This document shows, one piece after another, positions 1 through 12,814 of a stretch of DNA of 64,000 nt (within the stretch, counting starts at the first letter, position 1; the number at the start of each line of letters is the position of its first letter). The notes beneath the pieces are model-generated. The model had not been told where the DNA came from. It saw only the letters and a program-made list of their open reading frames with translations, and did no database searches. The stretch is from Talinum fruticosum (taxonomy: Eukaryota > Streptophyta > Magnoliopsida > Caryophyllales > Talinaceae): contig JAITYX010000009.1 of NCBI GenBank assembly GCA_021018815.1, positions 8,806,501-8,870,500 on the forward strand, in the 5' to 3' direction. The translations under genes were made by a program, and so were the position numbers.

Positions 1-1687
1 GTAAAGGGGCGGGCATCAAGTAATTCAATCTATTTCAATCCCTAAGAATTCAAGGTGGGAAGTCCTATACTCTAAACTATTAGTAATTTTGAAACCTAAA
101 TGGATTTATCATGAATATCGAACGTTTGCCTTGTTGTGAATATTGAATGTTTCTTTGGGAATACTGAGAATGATTGGGTTGTAGGAAGTAGTTAGAACTG
201 AATTAGAACTTGAGAAAATCTGATTAAGTGTTAAGGCTGAATTGGGAAGCTGGAGATTATGAGGAAGTTAGATTGCGTAGGTCTAAGGAATAATATCCAA
301 GTTTTAATTAGCAATTGAAGATAAAGAAGTTACGAACCGGGTGCGAATTACTTAGAGATTGCTTGAATTTACGATGTTGGGAGATAATTGTTAATATTGG
401 GAAATAACGAGTTGAAGTAAAAGGAGAGTATGAGTTCATATTGATTGATACACAATTAAGGCATGGGAGTGAGAAGTAGGTGATTGTCAAGTTAATTGAG
501 TTCAAAATATATTCAAATCCTTGAGGTTGAACTAAACTTGAAGATAAGCGGAGCTAGCGGAACTTGAGTAAAGAAAGGAAATTAAGAGTTATATGATTAA
601 GTATGGGTGAGAAAGAGTTGATTAATAAGCTAGAAACATAAGATGAGAACTTGAGGTGAAGATTGCAATTTGTGAGAAGTTAGGGCGTTGGAGTTAAGTG
701 GTGATTACTTGTGGTTATTGTGGCTCGGAAAAGTTTTAGTTCCTAAACACATTGGGCTTGAAAGTGAATTAAGTTAAGGGAAATGGACTTTGGAATTGAG
801 AGGAGGAACGAGAAATTGGAGTATCAAGGGAATATGTGTCCATGTGGATTTATTTATGACTTTGAAAACAGAGTGAAGTAAGAATTACGTATATGGGAAT
901 TAGGAGACTTGCTTGAATAAGTTATGGATGAATATGAGATGTTAAGTACTTGGGTGATTCCTTGAGTTAATGTGCTAGCTTGGAATATTAAGTCTTAGTA
1001 TAGAGATGTTTGACACATGAAGTGATTTGATTCTAAATGGTACTCAAAGGTTAGTTTTGAAAACAATTCAAATGCTTATGCAAAACGCTACTTAAGAGTA
1101 TGATTCTTGAGAAATGCTTTTCGAACGTGAATATGTTTTAAAGAAGTGAAACTTATTTGAGAAAGTGAATCGGATTTGAGAAAGTGAACTTATAAGGGTT
1201 ACACGTGGTGTCATGCCTTCCTTGGTATTAAACCAAATTGAGAAAGTCTGTTTGAAGCAAATGTGACGAATGATTATGTGCAAATTGTTTTGAATCGACT
1301 AGGTTAAGATCGTTTAGAGTACCGAAGTGTTTAAGCTGGGGTCCTCCTTCATGAAGATGCCCGGCTAGAAGCTTAGGGAAGGGTTCTAACAGGGGTCATG
1401 CGGTATCGGGATGCCCAATCCGAGACTTCCTAGAAGATAGGTCCCGGGAGCCTTTGTTCGAGTGTGGGGCCCTAGACATTATGAAGTGCTAGTTCGAATC
1501 CATGAAAGCCCGGAAAGTTGATTTAGTTCTAAAAGAATTGTTGGTGATTGTGAAATCGTGTTTTTAAATGATTAAAGTGTTATGCTCTTTAAGTTGCAAA
1601 CGATTTCACGAGATTTTAGTGAAAAGTATCTAGATTTGTATTATGTTATTACGTTTTCACCGATTTCATTATTATGAGTAGTATGTG

Positions 1688-3567
1688 TGTTAAGTCGTAT
1701 TTTATACATATTTTTAGTAGTTATTTAGTTTATATTATATAGTTTATTTTATCTAATTCATCCTATTTTATTTATTTATAGGTAATTATCGAATAAAGCG
1801 GGAAGAAGAGAAAAGACGTTAAAAGTAGGTTTTTAGCTACTGACAAGCATCCAAGAAAAATATGAAGTCGGTCTATAAACATAATATGTCATAAAATATT
1901 TATTTTATGATATTTTATTTTATGAACTCCTAATTGGAAGAGAAAAGGAAGCTTGGAAGAGAAAAGGAAACTTAGAAGAGAAGGAAGAGGAATAACCCTA
2001 ACTCCTTCACTATATATATACTACTTATCATCATGGAGGAAAGAGGGACACCCTTCTCATATCAGCCCTTGCCCTCACATCAGCCGCTGCCCACCTTCCT
2101 TCCCTTGCTGCCGGACACACCAAGCAGCCAGCCACACACCTGCTCGCCTCCCGACGTTCGCTGCCCACACAAGCGGCCACCCTAGCTGCTGCCTCTCGCT
2201 GCCTAGACTCCTTCTCACGCTCTGCTCTTGCTGGCTGCACCGTGCATCCCACCCCGCTCATCACCAACACCATCATAATCATCTTCATCGTCATCGTCTC
2301 GTGGTCGAAGAAACTAATATTAGTAGTATTATTTAGTATTGTAATTTTTTTACTAGTAAAGATTGAATTTTTATTGTTAGTTTAAAATTAAAGATGCTAT
2401 TTTTATTTAGTTTACGTGTTTTAAATTACATTATGTTTGAGTAGTTTTTTATACTTAGTATAATCTACTTAAAACCATGTTAAATTATTTATTTTGAAAA
2501 AAGTTTCTATCTTTATTGTCTTATTGATTAGATCCATGATTCTATGATAATTTGATTTTAATGTTTATGATTTTATGTCTAATTAATTAGAGTGCACGCT
2601 AATTAGTTTTATATAAATTCATGTGATAGTTTAGAGGGTTTAAGTACTTAATCGCTTGATCTTTTAGACATAAGTATCACCCTAGTTAATCATGGATGGC
2701 TCATACCCATCTCTTTTAACTAGGAAATTATCATATATCCTTCTTAAATCAATTTGCTAGTAGATTGGTTATTAGGTGCTAGATGATGTTTTTCTAATAC
2801 TTCATGCTCTAATTTGATTAAATTCTAGTGCTAGTGCTAGGGTTATCAATATTAGTAGGGTTTATATTAGGGCTAGGCTTAAGTAAACTAATAACTAAGA
2901 AAAAACGGGGAAGATCCGCTAGTGGTTGTCTTCTACGGTTTAGCTCATGGGCAAATCAATTTGTGTGTTAATGATAAATAATAATTTGCATGGTGGATAT
3001 AGATTATACTAAGTGTTTTTATAAATTTGATATCTTTGATAATTATTTGTTTGCTTTTTAGTTATTTTCTTTAGTTTGTTAATTTTTATTTATAAATTTA
3101 TAGTCTTTTACTATCAATTTCATTATCCCCCTAAAGATCAGTATTTTAGCTTAGTTTTGATAATTCTATTTTAATTTAATTTTGAGTCTTTATATATTTT
3201 AATTTTCATATTATTTTTCTTTAGTTTGTCAATTTTTATTTAATTTTAATTTATTTATTTTCTGCTTTAGTTTTCTATTTTAATTATTCTAAAAAATATA
3301 TAAAATTATTTCTGGATCATTAATTATAGTATTTTTATATTCTGTATAAATTATTTATTTATTAGTGCATAATTTTGTGTGATTTATAGCTATTAATTTA
3401 CAAGTTTATATTTTCTCTTTTGTTTTAAAGGGTAGTAAATTTAATTAGATTTAAGCTTGCATATTATTATATCTTTCCTCGTGGATTCGATCCCTACTTT
3501 CCTATGCTATATTGTTAATTATAAGTCTAAGTAGTGGTTTAATTTGTAACTGTACGACAAGCTAACA
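1688..3567 (+). mobile_element. Solo LTR of the Athila-like family, nested in the copy-1 LTR
   Basis: It begins TGTTAAGTCG and ends GACAAGCTAACA, and is flanked by a perfect 5-bp target duplication ATGTG (1683-1687 and 3568-3572). The sequence is the reverse complement counterpart of the two LTRs at 27163-29319 and 39058-41211, so the same family is present here as a solo LTR in plus orientation, about 1.88 kb against about 2.15 kb there. The uninterrupted target is visible near 54180, where the paralogous LTR runs straight through the site. The GC-rich, His/Ser/Pro-rich reading frames at 1953-2336 are LTR sequence and not supported as a gene. The rest is AT-rich. Confidence 0.9.
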
Positions 3568-3896
3568 ATGTGTAAAGAATTTCCATTTTAAGAGTGTAAG
3601 ACTCTCCGGTGAGTCCGTCGTTTGCTCACCCCAACAAATTTCCCCTTTTCCCCTCCCGGTGTTGGAAGTACACTCGAGAAGGTGTGATCTATACTTAAAA
3701 TATTTTGGACTCCGCTGATTGCTTGTTTGTCTGTTTGTTGAGTGATTCGAGTTGCGGATGTGCATTTCCTATATTTCTAAGTATTGTACTTTGTAATTTA
3801 GTTAACATAGTTTGTATGAGATGTATCATGAACTCTTTAGATTGTTTTAAGTTTTAACGCATGATTGGTTGGACTATGTCGTGTGGGCGTTGAGTT

Positions 3897-5381
3897 CACT
3901 ACTAGAAAATCGTCATATAGCGACGGAAATACGTTATTTAGCGACGGAATTTCACAATTAGCGATCGAAAATTTCCGTCGCTGATTTTCGAGTCGCTAAA
4001 AATTAGCGACGAATTTTCTTGTTACGTCGCTGAGTGGAGTAGCGACGGAATTATCGGCGACGGAATCGTAAAATTACGTCGTTGATTTTTAGCGAATTTT
4101 AAAAAAATTGACAATTTTGTATAGTTTTGAGTGCTTAATACAAAAAATCTACACTGAAATACAAATCCAAATAATCCGGTAGCGTAACAACATCAAATTC
4201 AACTTTAATTCAAATACAAAAATCATAGACAAACACAAAAGTCATAAATAATCCAACTTCAAACATCCGTAAAAACTAATTGAAAATAAAAACAAGAGTA
4301 AACAAAGTAAATTATACAAACACAAGTTATGTTCTTCATCTTCCTTTTCCTCTTCTTCTTCCTCTTTCTCATTATCTTCATCTTTTACCTCTTTCCAACC
4401 GTGCCTATCAAAGTTATATCAAATCCTCTAAAATCTGAAATTTTATATTAAACAAAGTAAATTATAAATACAACTAACAATGAGGGAGGATGGAGAAAGC
4501 ACACCTACAAGAGGTTAAAGGTGGTTAGTTGGTGACGTCGGCGGCGGACGGCGGTGGCGGAGGCGGAGGCGGGCGGTGAACGGTGGTGGCGGAGGCGGCG
4601 GCGAACGATCGATTAGCCTCTCGCTCTCTCACACTCTCACTTCTATCTCTCCTTATGTTTGTCGAGTCTCGTTGAACTTCGGATTTTATATCGAAAATAG
4701 CGACGGATTAGCGACAGATTTCATCCGTCGCTATTTAAAAATTTAATTAGTGACGGAATAAGTCCGTCGCTAATTAAAAATTTTAAATTTCCAAACTGAA
4801 GAAAATTTAATAGCCTACCAACGTAAAATTTTTCAAATTTTGATTTAGCGACGGAATTAGTGACGGACAAGTCCGTCGCCAACTAAAAATTTGAAAATTT
4901 TATATATTTGAAAAATGAAATAAGCGGCAAACTTAAATTTGAAAATTTTGGATCAGCAATGAAATTTTCCGTCGCTAATTAAAATTTGAAAATTTTTATA
5001 TTTTTCAAATTAAAATAGGCGGCAAAATTTAAGATTTTAAAAATTTTGAATTAGCGACGGACTAATTCCGTAGCTAATAAAAAAAATTAAAAATTACATT
5101 TAGCGACTGATCTGTTTCAGTCGCTTAGTTAAAAAATTTAAAAAATTAGATATAGCGACGGAATCAACGACGGACAATTCCGTCGCTAATTATAAAAAAA
5201 TTAATTTTAATTTTTTTCATAAATCCGTCGCTAATTTTTCCATGTCCATCGTTATGTCCGTCGCTAATGACTAAAATAGCGACGAAATTAAATTCCGTCG
5301 CTAATTTCGTCGCTAATTAAGTTTTATCCGACACATGTCACGGACTCAATTCCGTCGCTATATAGCGTTTTTGTAGTAGTG
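3897..5381 (-). mobile_element. Non-autonomous CACTA element (1,485 bp)
   Basis: The left end reads CACTACTAGAAAAT and the right end ends TTTTTGTAGTAGTG, giving inverted CACTA termini. The 3-bp target duplication is GTT (3894-3896 and 5382-5384). Both flanks are packed with TAGCGACGGA/TCCGTCGCTA subterminal repeats (about 3917-4090 and 4700-5360), the binding-site array typical of plant CACTA elements. The short interior (about 4090-4690) keeps a tract that would encode a Glu-rich tail on the minus strand and a GGC-rich exon like those at 10580-10885 and 19290-19530. This suggests an internal-deletion derivative of the autonomous family, read on the minus strand. No transposase domain remains, so it would depend on transposase supplied in trans. 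Confidence 0.92.
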
Positions 5382-5710
5382 GTTGTATACTCCGAGTATG
5401 TGGCTCGTTGAGTTATATTATGATTTTTATGCAGGATGTTAGGGCTTTAAGCCTAAGGGATAGTGCACATTATAAATAGAACTCTGCCGAAATTTTTAGA
5501 AAATGGTCAACTCTCTTTTTGGAAAAATTTCCTCTATTACCTTCGAGTTGGAATTAAAAAGCCAAACCAACACCTGAAAGAGCCTTGGGAGTTCCTTTAA
5601 AGGAACTTTGACGATGTAATACTCCTAAGGGGTATTTTGGGGTGTTACAGACAATGTGGCAAAATTATCAAGAACAAAGATGAAATGTTTCTCATAATAA
5701 TGTGGACTTG

Positions 5711-7235
5711 TAAGTTTGATTTTCTTTTCAAGTGTTACTTTCAATCTTTGCCTTGCGTTGAATTTTGATAAACTGATTTATGCAGCATGGACAAAGGGAA
5801 GAACAAGGAAGTTGATGAGAAAAGAACTCAATTCTAGTGGCCAAAGGCAATGTCAAAGGAGTTACTCGAAATTTTTGGCTAATGAAGTAAAGAAGGGCAA
5901 TCGACCAAATAATACTTTCAAGTCTATCTCCTTTACTGCAGACATTAGAGTTCATATCAAAGAAGTACAATGTCAAATGCTTGTTTGAGCACGTTGAAAA
6001 TCATCTCGAAGACAGTCAAAGCTACATGGGGAGTGATATTAAAGCTTCGAAATAAAAGATTCTGGCTTTGGGTAGGATGAAAACCTTAAAATGATCCAAG
6101 CATCACTTACTGTGTATAATGCATACATTGAGGTATGGTAAAATCCCCTTCCCCTTTTTTTTTCTTTTAAAATGGGAATTTTTCTTCCGCCTTGTGCCAA
6201 CTATTGTTGTGAGAGGACAGGAAGAAGGGGTGAGCTTAGAACCCACCTGCAAATTTGAGCTTATTTAATGTTTTATACCTTACTTTACTAACCATGCCCC
6301 TTAATGCATCCGATGTGAAGTAATTATGTGCATAGATCCTTTACTACCTTTTGCCAACGATTGAGATTTGATTTTTGAGTGTTATCTATAAAATTCTCCA
6401 CTTTATTGGTCTATTCTTGGTTCGTGCTTGAGTTCTCGAGGGTAATTGGACAATGCTAGTATTTATATTTGTTTCTTATGGATGCCAGTATATAATGCTT
6501 ATGATATCCATGTTGATACACATTCTTTTTAAGGTGAATGGTAGTGGACTTTATTTGCTCCTCGTTTTATGTTGGGTGCATCTTATGAGAAAACTGTGCT
6601 TGGAAAAGGGGCTATTATTGCTCCTACTATTACCATTACAGGTGAATCTAAAAGACAGAGCATTAAACCTATTGTTGTTAAGCTGCACAGGGGTTCATGC
6701 CTGCATATATCCATATAAGTTACTAAATGTGCATTTTGGTTGGTTACTTGAGTAATTGCTACAGAGACCAAGTTGTGATTTTTTTAATGTTTTTTTATTA
6801 GGCAAATCCTGCTCATGACAAGTATTTGAATAAAAAATTTGAGATGTATGATGAAATGGCAGTTGTTATTGGGAAGGATGTAGCTAGAGGAAGTTGTGCC
6901 AAATCATTTGATGATGTTGAAGTGGAGTCTTGTGATAATGCGATAAATCTTGAAGAGAATAGTAATGACGAAAGTGAAACCGTAAAAGCAAATAACAATC
7001 CATCAGTTTCTTCTATTGGTGTACCATCGGGAACAAAAAGTCGAAAGAGAGCTCGTGAGGTTGACCCGGATATACAAGTAATTTCTTCCTAGCTTGGTCA
7101 AGTTGAAACGGCTCTTGAAAAATTCTCCAAATCCAAGCTTGATGTTGAGGTACTTTTTGAAGAAGTTATGAAGATTGAAGGTTGAAAAAGAGTTTTTCGC
7201 TTCGCATTCGATTATCCGATTGCAAATGAAATTCA
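5711..7235 (+). pseudogene. Myb/SANT-like DNA-binding protein gene, 5' part (exons before the CACTA insertion)
   Basis: A likely 5'-UTR intron runs 5711-5785 (GTAAG...TGCAG) just before the ATG at 5787. The first coding exon (5787-6132) resembles plant Myb/SANT-like proteins of the L10-interacting MYB type, including the segment NEVKKGNRPNNTFK. It is broken by a TAG at 5835-5837 and an extra T near 5870, and later frames also shift. An intron at 6133-6801 (GTATGG...TTAG) joins in phase to the second exon from 6802, which encodes DKYLNKKFEMYDEMAVVIGK, a Ser/acidic linker and a basic patch KSRKRAREVD. Two in-frame stops follow, near 7090 and 7182. In the family the N-terminal domain is thought to bind DNA. 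The same domain also occurs in PIF/Harbinger-associated proteins, so a transposon-derived origin cannot be excluded. The exon is then cut by the CACTA element at 7236. Confidence 0.75.
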
Positions 7236-7543
7236 CACTACTACAAAACTACTAAATAGCGACGAAAATTAGCGACGGAAACATGTCGCCACATAGCGAC
7301 GGAATTAGCGACGGATCGTGATCGGAAGCCGACGATCGTGTCGGACAGCGACGGAATTAGCGACGGACACAAGAATCCGTCGTTAATTGAGCATCGGCGA
7401 CGGAAATTTCCGTCGCTGAATAAATTAGCAACGGAATATTCGTCAGCTAACGATAGATTGATTTTTCAGATTTAAGAAAACCCAAAATAAAATAAAATAA
7501 AATATATTTAGTTTTTAGCGACGGAATAATCCGTCGCTAATCT
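7236..7543. repeat. Left subterminal repeat array of CACTA I
   Basis: Many direct and inverted copies of TAGCGACGGA / TCCGTCGCTA lie in a roughly 300-bp block next to the terminal inverted repeat. The array resumes at 10444-10510 after the solo-LTR insertion. In CACTA elements such motifs are bound by transposase-family proteins. Confidence 0.85.
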
Positions 7544-10443
7544 TGTAACGCCCTAATCACCATTACTTAATAATTCTCTAATTCGAGAACATTAGGTAAG
7601 GTCGCAGCGGAAGTTAACGATCGAAGGCGTCACCGCCGTCCTAAAGATAGGACAAGGCTATATAATTAGAATAAAAGGGCTTACAATCTATGCTTGACCC
7701 TAATAGAAGTAATTACCTATTACCCGAATTTCCAAGTCATCTCACAATACAGTTTACTTGTTTAGTAACACCATATTTATACAACCTAGACTTTTGTCCA
7801 TTCCACAAACTAATATACGACGTACAATAATTCCCAAGGTCATACCTAACCCCGGTTGAAGGTAAAGTCACTGTGAGCGTCTATGTACCTTCGATTTGCG
7901 AATGCCACGTGGCTGGCTAAGGTTTGCCTTTGTTAGACTTAATAGATGGTTGATTGTTCGCCAATGCTTCTTCCTAAAACAAAAAACAAGTAAAATATTT
8001 TGAAGAGTGAGTCGAGACTCGATACGAACATTCCCGCATCGTAAATTAACTTTGAAGAATATTTTGATTGAGCGCGCGCATTTCAATTCATTTTAGTTTG
8101 AAATCGGGGGAGAGAATATAAGTAAAATTGCTTGCCGGTTATTATCCGAAAGTGGAACCCCTTGATAATTGATACGATCTTAGTAAGGTGCACACCTCCC
8201 GGGCCGACCAAGAACCCGAGTTGAAGCCGCGCGGGTTGGGCATACGCCCGAGGATTGATAATTGATGGGCATAAGCCCCGATAATTGATGATTGAGCGGG
8301 GACCACTTGATTAGGTGGCAAAACTTGATTTGCAAATGATTCATTATTAATTATATATATAAGAAATGTTGAGATTTGATGAAACATGTGAATTTTCGAA
8401 AGGTACGAGCAATGAACGTACTCGAATTGAGAATATTTGTTTCTCCCCTTTTATAGAAATTTGAGTCACCAGCTATTCGGCAACGGAAGTGGCCTCGGTT
8501 CGTTTAAAATGGATTTCTAGGGTTAATAATGTTTCCTTGAGTTTTAATGCTTGAATTTGTATAAGCTTTAACAACGTATTTCATTTCCTATATTCGTATG
8601 AAAATCGATTAAACTAATGTTTGTATTACTCAGCTTTACTTGCGTTGGTTTCATTTCGGTTATTGAATATAATTTATATTAATCAAAGAAGTTGATTAGG
8701 CTAACTAAATACCCAATAATGTTGGTGTTATTCGATTTGCTAGCTGACTTGGATTGAAAATGGTGTACATATAAACACAACACTTATTTTTAATTCCTTC
8801 CTCACTTCTCCCTTCTCTCGCACTCAAAACCCATAGTTAAATAATTAATTAATCCATCAAATGCCCTTCCATCGGAAGGTTTCACAACTTTGCTGAATCG
8901 CCCAAAATTCATACATATACCATGTTAAGGTTACGAACGTTATTCTCTCAACAAACTTCATATTCATACCCACAATTAGGCATGCCTAATGCTCAATTAC
9001 TTTCCATGCCCGTACACTTGCACCTTATCGAATTTCAACCTCTACGCACGCATTCTCCTTTTGTTTGCTCAATACAACGATTGTTCAGAATGTAGCAATT
9101 CCACCAAATTGTTCAATTCCCGTACATACACCATGTTAAGATCATAAGCATTGTTCTCCCGACAAATTTCACATTCACAACCACTATTACGTATGCTTAA
9201 TGTTCAAATCTCCCTCACATGTCTACACTTACACATTGCTTAATTTCACTCTCTACATACCCATTCTCATTCATTTGTTCAATATAACCATTCCCAACAC
9301 ATAATAAATTCATCCATTTACCCAATTCTATGATAAACACCTCCCGGACTCATTCACTAATTCATAATCTCCTCACGAGAATCACATTCGTTCTCATTCA
9401 TTCAATACACAACCAATCCATTGGGATGCCACAACTCGATTATTCACCCCAATTCGAATTTTCCCCAATTTAATCTTTGAATTCACTCCACAAATATATT
9501 TCTAATCATAATTCAATTTACGATTACAATTGCTCAAATAGATAATGAAATTGATAATTTAGGGTCTAGAGTTTTACCTTCAAAACCAAGAGAGGGCAGC
9601 CAAGAGGAGGGTGGAGTGATGGCGGTACAGCTGGACTCAGGCGGACACCGCCAGCACCGGCGGCGAGTTCCGGCGGTTGCAGCAGAATCGGTGATTGGCT
9701 GTGAAATTGCCCGCGGCAGGGAACCGGGCCGCGCCTTGCGGAACGCGCGGAGAGCGAGAGCGCGGGAGAGTGAGAGGGATAGAGGGAGAGAATGGTGGCC
9801 GGCGCCGGTCTTCCAGCTGGCGTCGGCTGTGCTGGTGGCCGAAGGAGGCGACGCCAGCGAGAGAGAAGAAGCGAGGGACGCGAAGCGAGCACGCGAGGAA
9901 GAGACAGAGCGGCAGCGCGAGGGAGAGTGAGAGGGAGCTGCCGGGCGGCGCCTAGCGCCGGCTTCGGCCGCGCGGGTGGCGTCCGGTGGGCGGACCGGGA
10001 GGCGAGGAGGTGGTGATGCGGGGAGATGCGAGAGGAGGCAGGGGAGGGCGAGAGAGCGAAGGAGCACGGGAGAGAGAGGAGCTCGAGTGAATTTTTAAGT
10101 CTGCCTTCATATTCCGAGAGAATTCTTTCTCTGGATTATTCCTTGGAAAAATCTAATTTGGTTATTTTATTATTTTTATTTATTTATTTTTTTATTTACT
10201 TATTTTGTTTTCTTTTATTGTTACTTTTAATTTTGTTTTTAATAACGATGTTCACAAATCAAAATCTTATTATGAGATTTTTATTAGGGCCACTTCGTCG
10301 CCTTAGCTGCATAACATACGAGATAAAAATAGTTTAAATATAAGATATCGAATTGAAGTGCACGCGCTCGATCATATAAATCTTGTTATTAATAAATAAT
10401 ATAATTTAAAATAAATGATGTGATTTAGGGTCGGGTTGTTACA
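7544..10443 (-). mobile_element. Solo LTR inserted in the CACTA I subterminal region
   Basis: The ends are TGTAACGCCC and GGGTTGTTACA, with a perfect 5-bp duplication AATCT (7539-7543 and 10444-10448). It is 2,900 bp long with no coding domain and no terminal direct repeats, so it reads as a solo LTR of a Ty3/gypsy family related in style to the one at 51586-54757. The minus orientation is inferred from the position of a CCCGGG-rich block near 8195 and the purine-rich block near 9590-10090, and is uncertain. The overlapping GC-rich Arg/Ser/Pro/Glu reading frames at 9534-10067 appear in several frames on both strands and are composition artefacts. Confidence 0.88.
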
Positions 10444-10554
10444 AATCTGTCGCTATATTAAAATTTTTATTTAGCGATGCAAACAATGACGGACTATTCA
10501 GTCGCTAAATCTGAATAAATTTAGATCCGGCTTTTTGGCTAGATTGAATTCCCA

Positions 10555-10885
10555 AAAGCAAAAAGAGAGGGCGAGCGAGAGCGATTGCGAGCGTTAGTGC
10601 CCAACACCGGTCGCCACCCCCACTCCCGCTGCTCGTTCGCCCGTTGCCGCCTTCGTCGGCCGTCTATCCGGCCGTCCGCTGCCCTTCGTCCGCCGCTGGT
10701 GCAAATCCTCTTGCCGCCGCTGCTCCCGACCCTTGTTGAAGTCCCGACCCTTGTGCCAATGTTGCTGCCGCCCGGAGGACGCCCCGTCGCCACCGCCGCC
10801 TGTCCTCCCGCCGCCGCACGCCTTTCCTCTCGCTGCCGCCGCCTGTCCTCCCGCCACCGCCGCCCGTGCCGCCCCTTCTTTAAAG
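10555..10885 (+). other. GC-rich 5' exon of the CACTA I transposase unit
   Basis: A CpG- and CCG-rich block, sharply unlike its AT-rich surroundings, follows the left subterminal repeats and ends at a plausible splice donor (AAAG|GTATTT near 10886). The same kind of block lies at 19290-19530 in CACTA II and at about 4535-4620 in the short element. The position suggests the first, largely untranslated exon plus promoter. A 107-residue Pro/Arg/Ala-rich frame crosses it but shows no recognisable domain. Confidence 0.5.
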
Positions 10886-10911
10886 GTATTTTTTTAATTT
10901 TTATTTGATTT

Positions 10912-11300
10912 GGGATTTTAAAAATTTAGCTTCAAATGATGAATATATGTAATTTGTTCGAAATTAATGTTGTTTGTGAATGAATTTGAAAAGAAAAATG
11001 TGCAATTGTGTTATTTATGGAGTAAATGTTATTGAAGTTAGATTTAGGGTTTTTAAAAATGTAACTTCAAATTGATGAATATATGTAACTTGCTCGAAAT
11101 TAATGTTGTTTGTGAATGAATTTGAAAAGAAAAATGTGCAATTGTGTTATTTATGGAGTAAATGTTATTGAAGTTAGATTTGTTGGAAATTATTATTGAA
11201 GTTGAAGTAAATGTTATTTTTATGTATAGAATTTGTGTTGTTGAAAGTATGTGGTGTTAGATTTGTTGGAAATTATTGTTGAAGTTGAAGTAAATATTTT
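10912..11300 (+). repeat. 136-bp tandem repeat in the CACTA I leader intron
   Basis: Two near-identical units are visible: the word 'tgcaattgtg' occurs at 11001 and again at 11137, a period of 136 bp. A partial, diverged unit follows. The same unit, reverse complemented, is present about four times in CACTA II (18751-19290). From here to 11613 the sequence is AT-rich intron with no other feature seen. Confidence 0.85.
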
Positions 11301-11613
11301 TTGTGATTTATATTTGTGCAATTGTTTGCGGTTTATTTGTGTGAGTTTGTTTATGCTAATTAGGTATGATTAGTCATGATTAGTGTAATTATATTAATGT
11401 GAGTTTATTTATGCTAATTAGGTATGATTAGTTTAATTATGATATAAATACTTACGAGTAAAATATAGAAATTAAAGAAATTTATGTATAATAAAAAATG
11501 TATGTTAAATGCATAATGGTTATATATAGATTATGTTCATTATAGAAGAAATGTAATCATAACATCTCCATGTATTGATATTATTATTAACTAATAATTT
11601 AATAAATTGTTAA

Positions 11614-12814
11614 ATGTCAATCGGAATATATATGGACGGGCCTACGCATTGTAGATGGATGTATCGTAGGTTATTACCTGGTAGAGTTGGGTATAGACAA
11701 GAGTTTTTAGATGGGGTTGAGGAGTTTGATGCACATGCTAGAAGCCAATCGGAATTTGTACATAATCAACAATATAGGTGTCCATGTCGCAAATGCGAAA
11801 TCGGAAGTATAAGGATCCGGATGAAGTTAAGTTGCACCTTTATCAATATGGTTTTCTTCCAAACTATTGGTATTGGACTAGTCATGGAGAAATAGATCCT
11901 CATTTACATGAGGATGTTGGTATGACTTCTAACATATTCAACGACGAAAGTGGCACCAATCATATGAACTACGGCGATGTAGAAACAAATATCGACTTTA
12001 TGAATGATATGGTCACGGATGCCATGATCTCAAATCAATACTCTACAAGTAAGCCTCCAAATACCCATGCCCAAACTTTCTTTAATATGGTTGAGGCTAC
12101 GCAACGACCTTTGTGGGAAGGAAATGAAACTCACACTGAGTTGTCCGCCACCATTAGAATGTTGATCATCAAGTCCGACTACAACATGTCTCAAAATTAC
12201 TTTAATGAAATTGCTCAACTTATGAAGGAGATTTGTCCGCCTGATAACCGAGTTCCTCGTGACATTCACCATGCAAAGAAGGTCATTAAAATTCTTGGGA
12301 TGAATGTTCAAAAAATTGATTGTTGTCGACAAGGTTGTATGTTGTTCTACAAAGAGGACATTAATCTTGATTCATGCAAATTTTGTGGTCATGCGAGATG
12401 GAAGCGTCAAAGGGAAAGACCAGGCAAAAGTCAAACAACTCCATTTGCAAGGATGCATTACTTGCCATTAATACCAAGACTGCAACGCTTGTTTGCTTCA
12501 AAAACCACAGCAGAGCACATGAGATGGCATTATGAGAATGTAAGAGAGAATGGTGTCCTATGTCATCCTTCTAATGGTGAAGCATGGAAACATTTTGATA
12601 GAGTTCACCCCGAATGTGCTATTGAACCTAGAAATATTAGACTTGGTTTATGCCGGATGGGTTTAATCCATTCAGCCAACCTTCAAGGTCTTATTCAATC
12701 GGCCGATGGTTATTACGCCTTATAATCTACCACCACGATTATGCATGACGACGCCTTATATGTTCTTGACATGTATCATACCGGGCCTAGAAATCCGAAA
12801 AATAAAATTGATGT
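11614..12814 (+). pseudogene. TNP2-like CACTA transposase, N-terminal part (CACTA I)
   Basis: This is the N-terminal part of the En/Spm TNP2-type transposase that would bind and move the element. The ATG at 11614 opens a transposase-associated domain with a Cys-rich YRCPCRKC motif. A one-base deletion near 11792 shifts into a 315-residue frame (11778-12725). That frame carries the Transposase_21 region, including YFNEIAQLMKEICPPDNRVP, SCKFCGHARWK and HMRWHYENVRENGVLCHPS. By comparison with the CACTA II copy, further single-base deletions fall around 12650 (the conserved DGFNPF motif is lost here) and near 12697. The frame ITPYNLPP...IIPGP...KIDV continues to 12814, where CACTA II is inserted. 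The gene resumes at 19926. Confidence 0.85.

Larger units (their letters stand above)
1..5649 (+). mobile_element. Solo LTR of a Ty3/gypsy-type element (copy 1, left end outside window)
   Basis: Once the two nested insertions at 1688-3567 and 3897-5381 are removed, this stretch aligns by eye with 52520-54757, the second copy of the same repeat. Shared landmarks include the early 'actctaaactattag' block, the 'cacgtggtgt' block and the final GGGGTGTTACA. The right terminus is at 5649. The left terminus lies before base 1, so the target duplication cannot be tested; the next five bases on the right are GACAA. There are no retroelement coding domains and no terminal direct repeats, which favours a solo LTR over a complete element. 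Length and the TGTAA...TTACA-type ends resemble Tekay/Del-like chromovirus LTRs, but this lineage call is inference. Small reading frames inside it are not supported as genes. Confidence 0.75.

Noticed and set aside
1953..2336. His/Ser/Pro-rich frame resembling a small secreted protein
   Set aside because: It sits within a solo LTR bounded by ATGTG duplications; no conserved motif, and the related LTRs do not keep the frame.
6453..6755. Leu-rich 100-residue frame
   Set aside because: It lies within the intron between the two Myb/SANT-like coding exons (6133-6801) and shows no domain.
9534..10067. A 177-residue minus-strand frame and several overlapping plus-strand frames
   Set aside because: Ser/Pro/Arg/Glu low-complexity translation of a GC-rich block inside a solo LTR; open in many frames on both strands, with no domain.
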